Shown here: piece by piece, positions 59,202 to 64,000 of the stretch | Position numbering within the stretch: the first letter of the stretch is position 1 | Layout: the number at the start of each line of letters is the position of its first letter | From: Marinicella sp. | GTDB lineage: Bacteria; Pseudomonadota; Gammaproteobacteria; Xanthomonadales; Marinicellaceae | Direction of reading: 5' to 3' | Assembly (NCBI GenBank): GCA_028284365.1 | Contig: JANQRW010000025.1 | Span: 1-64,000, forward strand | DNA length: 64,000 bases | The notes under the pieces: model-generated | What the model saw: only the letters and a program-made list of their open reading frames with translations | Told to the model about the DNA's origin: nothing | Database searches by the model: none | Position numbers and translations under genes: made by a program

Positions 59202-59987
59202 ATGGCCACTTATGCCATCGGTGATGTACAAGGTTGTTTCGATCCCTTGATGAAGTTGCTTAAGGTGATTGGCTTTAACCCTGGAGAGGATCGATTGGTA
59301 TTTTGTGGTGACTTGGTCAATCGAGGTGGGCAGTCTTTAGATGTATTGCGTTGGGTGTATGCACATCAGAACAGCTGTCTTACCGTTTTAGGTAACCATG
59401 ATTTGAGTTTGTTAAGTAAATATTATTTAAAAAAATTCCGCACCAAAAATACAGAATTCCAAGCCATTTTCAATGCACCAGATGTTTCTTTACTGATGAA
59501 CTGGTTACTCCATCAGCCATTATATATTCAACACCAGGGCAGTTTAATTATCCATGCGGGTTTTTATCCTTGGTGGCGTATCAAACAATTCAAACAATTG
59601 GCCACAACAACCGAAAAGACCATGCAAGAAGACCCACCCAGATTTTTTAAAACCATGTACGGCAATACCCCAAAGAAATGGTCTGAAGATTTGGAACCCC
59701 ATTTAAAATGCCGCTTTGTGATCAATGCCAGTACCCGCATGCGTTTTGTTAAAAAAGATGGTTCATTAAACCTCAATCAAAACGGCCGCCAATCCACAAT
59801 TAAAAGTCTCCAGCCCTGGTTCAATCACTTGCCTCAGAAGGGTTTTAAGAAACACATAGTTTTTGGTCACTGGTCGGCGCTGGGCCTGTTTCAAGATAAA
59901 AATGTGACATGTTTAGATACTGGTAAAGTGTGGGGTGGTCAATTGACTGCATTGCGGTTGGATGACCAGCAGATATTTCAGGTATGA
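59202..59987 (+). CDS. apaH: Symmetrical bis(5'-nucleosyl)-tetraphosphatase
   Basis: Hydrolyses Ap4A to two ADP and can remove Np4 caps from RNA. The 261-residue metallophosphatase has the metal motifs GDVQGCFD (7-14), GDLVNRGG and LGNHD, and the later HAGFYPWW and GHWSALG. Full length against the family's about 280. It lies after pyrE rather than in the enteric ksgA-apaG-apaH order. Confidence 0.94.
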   Translation: MATYAIGDVQGCFDPLMKLLKVIGFNPGEDRLVFCGDLVNRGGQSLDVLRWVYAHQNSCLTVLGNHDLSLLSKYYLKKFRTKNTEFQAIFNAPDVSLLMNWLLHQPLYIQHQGSLIIHAGFYPWWRIKQFKQLATTTEKTMQEDPPRFFKTMYGNTPKKWSEDLEPHLKCRFVINASTRMRFVKKDGSLNLNQNGRQSTIKSLQPWFNHLPQKGFKKHIVFGHWSALGLFQDKNVTCLDTGKVWGGQLTALRLDDQQIFQV

Positions 59988-60123
59988 ATGCCATATCGGG
60001 TTTATTTTTGTCCTGTCCAGTGCCCAGATAAGCGGTTTTCTCGATTTTGAGGTTATTTAAAAGAATTACCTTGATGTCAGTCATACTGATTTTGGTACAG
60101 TTCAAACAGTTACGGCTACCAGG

Positions 60124-60150
60124 CGTTCGGTGAATTCGATTACCAGAACG
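60124..60150. other. Hairpin in the 59988-60519 gap
   Basis: CGTTCGGT (60124-60131) pairs with ACC-A-GAACG (60142-60150), one bulged A. The 532-base gap after apaH has no gene I can support; it also holds the palindrome ACTGAGCTCAGT (60247-60258) and repeat R3. A 118-codon minus-strand ORF crosses it but looks accidental. Confidence 0.35.
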
Positions 60151-60303
60151 GTACCATTGAGAACAATTACTTTTAGTTATCAAAATTGCAGGGCGTTTCA
60201 TAGCCTAATGATTATTGGTGTTGTTATCACTGTGGCCAACACTTCGACTGAGCTCAGTGCAACGCAAAAGTGAATGACGACTGCAAGGATGCAGGAGGTA
60301 GCC

Positions 60304-60389
60304 TCGAGTTTGGAACAGAGACCGACGCCTATAGGGATATAGGTGTGCTGCGTGAGCTTGGAGCGCAAGCGTAAGACCCAAGATCATTC
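60304..60389 (+). repeat. Structured intergenic repeat, copy R3
   Basis: Bases 60304-60346 match 34402-34444 (copy R2) at 42 of 43 positions, including ACGCCTATA-GGGA-TATAGGTGT. The one change (C to T in GAGTCTGG) keeps pairing as a G-T wobble. The following hairpin differs in sequence, GCTTG-GAGCG-CAAGC (60356-60370), but occupies the same place as GTCT-GGAACAG-AGAC in R2. The tail AAGACCCAAGATCATTC closes the element. Confidence 0.75.
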
Positions 60390-60519
60390 GTTATGTTTGT
60401 TATAGGCTGTTCAGAGTGTGTCCGTTGTAAATAAAAAGGCTAAACAACTGCTTATACTTTAAATTTGATACACAGCTAGAGTTAAGTTAATCTATACCAT
60501 TTTTAAAAGGGCACAAAAC

Positions 60520-61674
60520 ATGTTGGGTCAAAATAGGTTGGTTGCAGTTCAAAATAAGCAGTCGGCTTTGAAGCTGCTGCTATGGTTGTTGGTTTTTATT
60601 TATGTTGTACCTTTACAAGCAAAAACAAATCAAGCTGAAAATCGTTTTGGTTCAAAAAGACCTTTTCAAGAAGCTCATCAATTAATGATGCCAAATGTCT
60701 ATACGGGCATTGATTCAATGCTGGTTTATCAAAACGATAAACTTGTCAGTGAACATTACTATGGGGATTTCTCTGCTGAAACCAAACACCGCACTCATTC
60801 AACATTCAAAAGTATCACGGCATTGATCGCTTTGATAGCAATAGATCAAAAATTACTCACACCAGATGAGCCTATCATGTCATTGCTCAACTTGTATGAG
60901 TCAGCTGATGCAACAGATACGGGCAAACAGCGGATTCGTGTCATAGATTTGTTGAATATGACATCTGGACTTGATTGTAATGAAGCACCTGGAATGGATG
61001 GTCCAAATCACGAGTGGGGGATCGATGAGGGGCCTGACCCGTTGAAGTACAGCTTGAATATTAAGATCATTTCAGAACCTGGTGAAAAATGGCAGTATTG
61101 TAATGCCAACAGTTTCCTCTTAGCTGCCACCATCTCTGGAGCTTTAAAAAGAGCAGGGCGAGAAAACATTTTCCAATTTGCTGACAAGTTTTTGATGCAG
61201 CCTTTGAACATCGAAAACTATCGATTTACCAAGAGTGAAGATGGGCAGTTCCTCAATGGACAGGGTAATGCGTACTTTCTCCCTCAAGACTTGGCTAAAC
61301 TGGGTTTGCTTGTTCTAAAGAAGGGGCAGTGGCATGGCAACAAAATCGTTTCTCCGGAGTTACTCGAACCGATTTACCAATCAAATCAGAAGATTAACTG
61401 GTCATTTGCTTATGTTCAAGATCAAGTCCCACAGATCAAAACCACATATGCTCACCAATGGTATAAAACGGTTTTTTACCTTGGAAAAAGCAAAACAGAC
61501 GTGTTACACAGCTGGGGTAATGGGGGACAGTTCATTTTTGTGGTTCCTGAAGCGCAAGCTGTGGTGGTATTTACAGGTAGCAACCAGGGCAACTTCCCCA
61601 AACAAAAACAAGTTTTTGAGATCATGCTTAAATATGTTTTGCCAGAACTCTTGGCTATGATTGATAAAGAATAA
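60520..61674 (+). CDS. Exported serine hydrolase, beta-lactamase class C fold
   Basis: A 384-residue protein with a signal or anchor segment (about 16-34). The catalytic motifs are Ser94-Thr-Phe-Lys97 (HSTFKS) and Tyr193-Cys-Asn195 (YCNANSF), with HSWGNGG near 327 in the third-motif place. The pattern resembles 6-aminohexanoate-dimer hydrolase-like and esterase members of the family. The substrate is unknown. It is distinct from the lipoprotein hydrolase at 31418. It stands alone downstream of repeat R3. Confidence 0.82.
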   Translation: MLGQNRLVAVQNKQSALKLLLWLLVFIYVVPLQAKTNQAENRFGSKRPFQEAHQLMMPNVYTGIDSMLVYQNDKLVSEHYYGDFSAETKHRTHSTFKSITALIALIAIDQKLLTPDEPIMSLLNLYESADATDTGKQRIRVIDLLNMTSGLDCNEAPGMDGPNHEWGIDEGPDPLKYSLNIKIISEPGEKWQYCNANSFLLAATISGALKRAGRENIFQFADKFLMQPLNIENYRFTKSEDGQFLNGQGNAYFLPQDLAKLGLLVLKKGQWHGNKIVSPELLEPIYQSNQKINWSFAYVQDQVPQIKTTYAHQWYKTVFYLGKSKTDVLHSWGNGGQFIFVVPEAQAVVVFTGSNQGNFPKQKQVFEIMLKYVLPELLAMIDKE

Positions 61675-61792
61675 AAAATAAGAAAGAACATCAATAAACA
61701 AAAAGAACTTTTGGTGAGCTGGATTATTAACTCGGTACCATCGAATACTTGTAGTTGTCTAACCAACTAGCAGTATGGTAGTTATGTCAGGT

Positions 61793-61821
61793 TTTACTAT
61801 CTGGGGGCCGAATATTATAAT
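61793..61821 (+). promoter_or_regulatory. Sigma70-like promoter of the lipoprotein gene
   Basis: TTTACT (61793-61798) and a perfect TATAAT (61816-61821) are separated by 17 bases. Start would be near 61828, about 37 bases before the ATG at 61865. This is the best-formed -35/-10 pair I found in the window. Confidence 0.5.
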
Positions 61822-61864
61822 TCAGTGGTAAGTTGGTTTCGGAATATAGATAGGATATAGGTTT

Positions 61865-62902
61865 ATGAAAAAAAAATGTAAGGTTATGCTGATAGGTTTT
61901 ATCAGTTTTATGATGCTGTTTAGTTGCAGTAATCAAAAGCGAACCGGCTTGAATAATCCCGCATCGGTGATTGGTTTAAAAGAATACAAATTAGTTGATA
62001 AAACAGCCGTATCATACTGTTCATTCTATAGAACAAAATATAAAAGCTCTGACTGTGAAGAAAAAAACCTCTCAGGTATTACATTTAGACCCAAACAAAA
62101 AGCAGACGATCATGATTTATTGGTTGTGGTTGGGAATCGGCCAGCTTCAATTGGGTTATTGGATCTGGATGGAAATGTAACTGATTTCAGGTTGTTTGCT
62201 GATTACACAAAAGCTTGTGACATGGATAAAAATGGTGGTCATACCCTTGAATGTATCAGGGATTCGGAAGGGATTACATACATAAATGGTTCAGAGTTCG
62301 TTATAGTTGAAGAAAGAAAGAATGCACTGACAAAAATAAAACTATCCATTAAAAATAAAACCATTGAGAGCATTGAGTACCTTGAGTCAGTCAAATTAAA
62401 AGGTGATGACCTTGCAGCAAAAAAAAATAGTGGACCGGAAGGTATAGCTTACCTGCCAGAATCAAGAGAATTGTTGGTTGTTAAAGAAAAAAAACCAAAA
62501 AGGATTTGGAAAATTGGCAGTGATTTAAAGCTTGTACCACCGTCACTTGAGTGTGTGGGACCAAACTTTCTTTCAGACTGGGCAGGAGTCAGTTCAATTC
62601 AGGCTGATAACAAAAACTCACATTGGTTATTAATAAGCAGTACATGGGGATCAAAATACATTGCTGAAATTGATGATCAATGTCGGGTGGTGGAGAAACT
62701 GGAACTTACCGGTCTGGACACCCATGCCAATAAAACCGAATGCAGTGAAGAGGTAGATGAAGTCCGCAGTGAAAACGATATAGACTGTATACCTAACCCA
62801 GAGGGTGTGATTTTTGTGAATCAAGTCCCTTCAACTGGCAGCAAAGGAGCTGCCATTTATGTACTAAGCGAACCTAACTTTCTTTACAGGTTGGAAAAAT
62901 AA
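61865..62902 (+). CDS. SdiA-regulated-type (YjiK-like) lipoprotein
   Basis: A 345-residue predicted lipoprotein (lipobox LFSC, acylated Cys21). The mature part looks like a beta-propeller of the SdiA-regulated / phytase-esterase-like group: LSGITFRP, LLVVVGNRPASIGLLDLDG, DSEGITYINGSEFVIVEERKN and GPEGIAYLPESRELLVVKEK are the repeated blade signatures. Several Cys pairs could form disulfides. The function of the group is not established. Own promoter upstream; no partner gene. Confidence 0.72.
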   Translation: MKKKCKVMLIGFISFMMLFSCSNQKRTGLNNPASVIGLKEYKLVDKTAVSYCSFYRTKYKSSDCEEKNLSGITFRPKQKADDHDLLVVVGNRPASIGLLDLDGNVTDFRLFADYTKACDMDKNGGHTLECIRDSEGITYINGSEFVIVEERKNALTKIKLSIKNKTIESIEYLESVKLKGDDLAAKKNSGPEGIAYLPESRELLVVKEKKPKRIWKIGSDLKLVPPSLECVGPNFLSDWAGVSSIQADNKNSHWLLISSTWGSKYIAEIDDQCRVVEKLELTGLDTHANKTECSEEVDEVRSENDIDCIPNPEGVIFVNQVPSTGSKGAAIYVLSEPNFLYRLEK

Positions 62903-63099
62903 ATCAGGCGCTGAAAAAAATAAAGTGAAGTGTAACAAAATCAGTTAGCTATGTGCCTTTGGATTCCAGCTATAAAGCTAGAGTTTACAATGAACCAAAA
63001 GTGTCTCTTAGCAATTCAGTCTATTTGGTTCACATGCTGCTGACGGGATACAATGTTAATAAAACACACGACAATAGGAAGTCCAATGTCATTTACATC

Positions 63100-63312
63100 A
63101 TGGAAGACAAACTTGAAAACATTTTGTTAAAGCATCTTGACCTTCTACAACAGTCTAGAGATTGGTGGACACCATTAGGTCTGTTTTTATCTAAGCCCAA
63201 AGAGTTTGGGGAAATGTGTTTTATTTTTGTTGGAATGATATCCTTTGCTTGGCTGGTAGTATCAGTAATTAGGGCAATAGCTATTAAGAATACCAACTCT
63301 GACGATCAATAA
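63100..63312 (+). CDS. Small membrane protein, unrecognised
   Basis: 70 residues from ATG 63100: a charged N terminus (MEDKLENILLKHLDLLQQSRDWW), then one hydrophobic helix (about 42-61, FIFVGMISFAWLVVSVI) and a polar end. The frame is open back to a GTG at 62953 but those codons look non-coding. The nearest good ribosome site (AGGAAG, 63076-63081) serves a different ATG at 63086 whose 14-codon frame overlaps. I do not recognise the protein. Confidence 0.4.
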   Translation: MEDKLENILLKHLDLLQQSRDWWTPLGLFLSKPKEFGEMCFIFVGMISFAWLVVSVIRAIAIKNTNSDDQ

Positions 63313-63349
63313 AATATTGTTTTTGTTTGGTAGGGTTTAAAGGTGATTT

Positions 63350-63583
63350 TTGTCCTTAGCGTACATTTTCTGCAAATTGGACTTCAAATCCCAACACCAA
63401 TTATCGTCAAATGAAAACACGTTTTCTGAAATGATTCCTGAAGATTTTTTCATTGTTCAGAAAGATAAACGAAAGACGAGAATAAAATACACATGCCCAA
63501 CCTGTGAAGTAAAAGTTTACGGCAAGCCAAATTTGAATATCAGATGTGAGGGTTGCGACCAACTCTTTGTAGATGAGTCATGA
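63350..63583 (+). pseudogene. Remnant of a SprT-like protein (zinc ribbon only)
   Basis: The last 35 codons read KYTCPTCEVKVYGKPNLNIRC..C, the C-terminal CxxC...CxxC zinc ribbon of SprT-like metalloproteases found on plasmids and phage-like elements. The HExxH catalytic domain that should precede it is absent, and only about 77 codons are open (TTG 63350; ATG 63431 possible). The likely reading is a decayed or truncated mobile-element gene; a small stand-alone zinc-ribbon protein is the alternative. Confidence 0.5.
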
Positions 63584-63787
63584 AAAGTTACTTTTGCAAA
63601 TTAACTCAAAACTCAAATACAAATATCAATTTTACATTTATCTATCCTTCTGCATACCAAGGAGAATGGGTATTGCGTATTCCGGTCGCGAATAAGTTTG
63701 AAAGCAGCAATAGCAGATGGCCGTTAACATTTGCTGTTATTTCATTTCACAGCTAAAATTTGAATTAATTCAATTACAGTAATCAAC

Positions 63788-64000
63788 ATGCGTCACCATT
63801 TACCCAATGGCACTTTTAGGAACACTGCTGATATTGAAGAACCCAAACTGCGAAATCCGCAAACGCGTTTATCGGATTTGGTTCGATGGAAGCTAACAGC
63901 ACCAAATGCCAAACCATTAACCCAGCCAGTGGTATCTCCTGATATCGATTCGTTTAATAATGACCAAGATGCGCGCACAAAAATAATTTGGGTTGGTCAT
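63788..64000 (+). CDS. MBL-fold hydrolase, NAPE-PLD/UlaG-like (5' part only)
   Basis: ATG 63788 opens 71 codons running off the window. The start HHLPNGTFRNT, the LVRWKLTAP segment and the end TKIIWVGH match the N terminus of MBL-fold hydrolases related to N-acyl-phosphatidylethanolamine phospholipase D, where the sequence W(I/V)GHA begins the metallo-beta-lactamase core. The zinc motif HxHxDH should lie beyond the edge. Bases 63584-63787 upstream hold no gene I can see. Confidence 0.7.
   Translation, partial: MRHHLPNGTFRNTADIEEPKLRNPQTRLSDLVRWKLTAPNAKPLTQPVVSPDIDSFNNDQDARTKIIWVGH

Noticed and set aside
59845-60201. 118-codon minus-strand ORF overlapping the end of apaH
   Set aside because: It overlaps a real gene by 143 bases, has no recognisable domain, signal or ribosome site, and its composition is erratic.
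62953-63099. 49-residue N-terminal extension (GTG 62953) of the small membrane protein
   Set aside because: No ribosome site, no helix or motif, and composition like the surrounding non-coding DNA.
62903-63787. Integron cassettes with attC sites
   Set aside because: Small ORFs and GTTAAC-like words suggested it, but I found no paired R/L core boxes with the proper spacing and no integrase.

Overview
The window reads as a low-GC gammaproteobacterial chromosome. Evidence: single-copy housekeeping blocks in proteobacterial order (tpiA-secG-tRNA-Leu-nuoA-N, purE-purK, hemA-prfA, hisC-aroA/cmk-rpsA-ihfB, pyrE-apaH), unfused nuoC and nuoD, an FNR-type box in front of hemN, and a secreted protease ending in a short Gly-Phe-Glu tail of a kind I associate with Marinicella/Xanthomonadales-like bacteria. 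The genus is a guess; no rRNA gene is present.

Layout. 1-2.3 kb: a leftward pair of secreted proteins (reprolysin-like zinc protease; small protein with an IPTL-like C-terminal anchor). 2.5-8.2 kb: phosphatase, tgt, gyrA, tpiA, secG. 8.3-22.8 kb: tRNA-Leu(GAG) and all 14 complex I genes, almost all overlapping or touching. 22.8-28.2 kb: purE, purK, hemA, prfA and a TPR lipoprotein. 28.4-34.1 kb: accessory genes (DUF4407 membrane protein, membrane-anchored AraC regulator, serine hydrolase) and leftward hemN. 34.6-39.8 kb: hisC, a fused aroA-cmk, rpsA, ihfB. 39.9-45.5 kb: an orphan receiver-Hpt protein, a YdbH/YdbL envelope pair, rlmD, a DUF4124 protein. 45.6-49.9 kb: acyl-CoA dehydrogenase, fused E1 alpha/beta 2-oxoacid dehydrogenase and a cyclase-FHA protein, overlapping. 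49.9-56.2 kb: XpaC-TelA, KefG-KefB and a second, convergent CPA2 antiporter. 56.3-60 kb: AraC regulator divergent from a small exported beta-rich protein, xthA, pyrE, apaH. 60-64 kb: accessory region with a serine hydrolase, an SdiA-regulated-type lipoprotein, a small membrane protein, a SprT zinc-ribbon remnant and the first 71 codons of an MBL-fold hydrolase.

The central modules are respiration (complex I), DNA/RNA maintenance and biosynthesis. The accessory modules concentrate on envelope, ion and metabolite stress. The least explained signal is a family of intergenic, hairpin-forming repeats seen at 1-49, 34325-34487 and 60304-60389. They share the tail AAGACCCAA, and some sequence changes keep base pairing. 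I saw no CRISPR array, insertion sequence, phage or rRNA operon.
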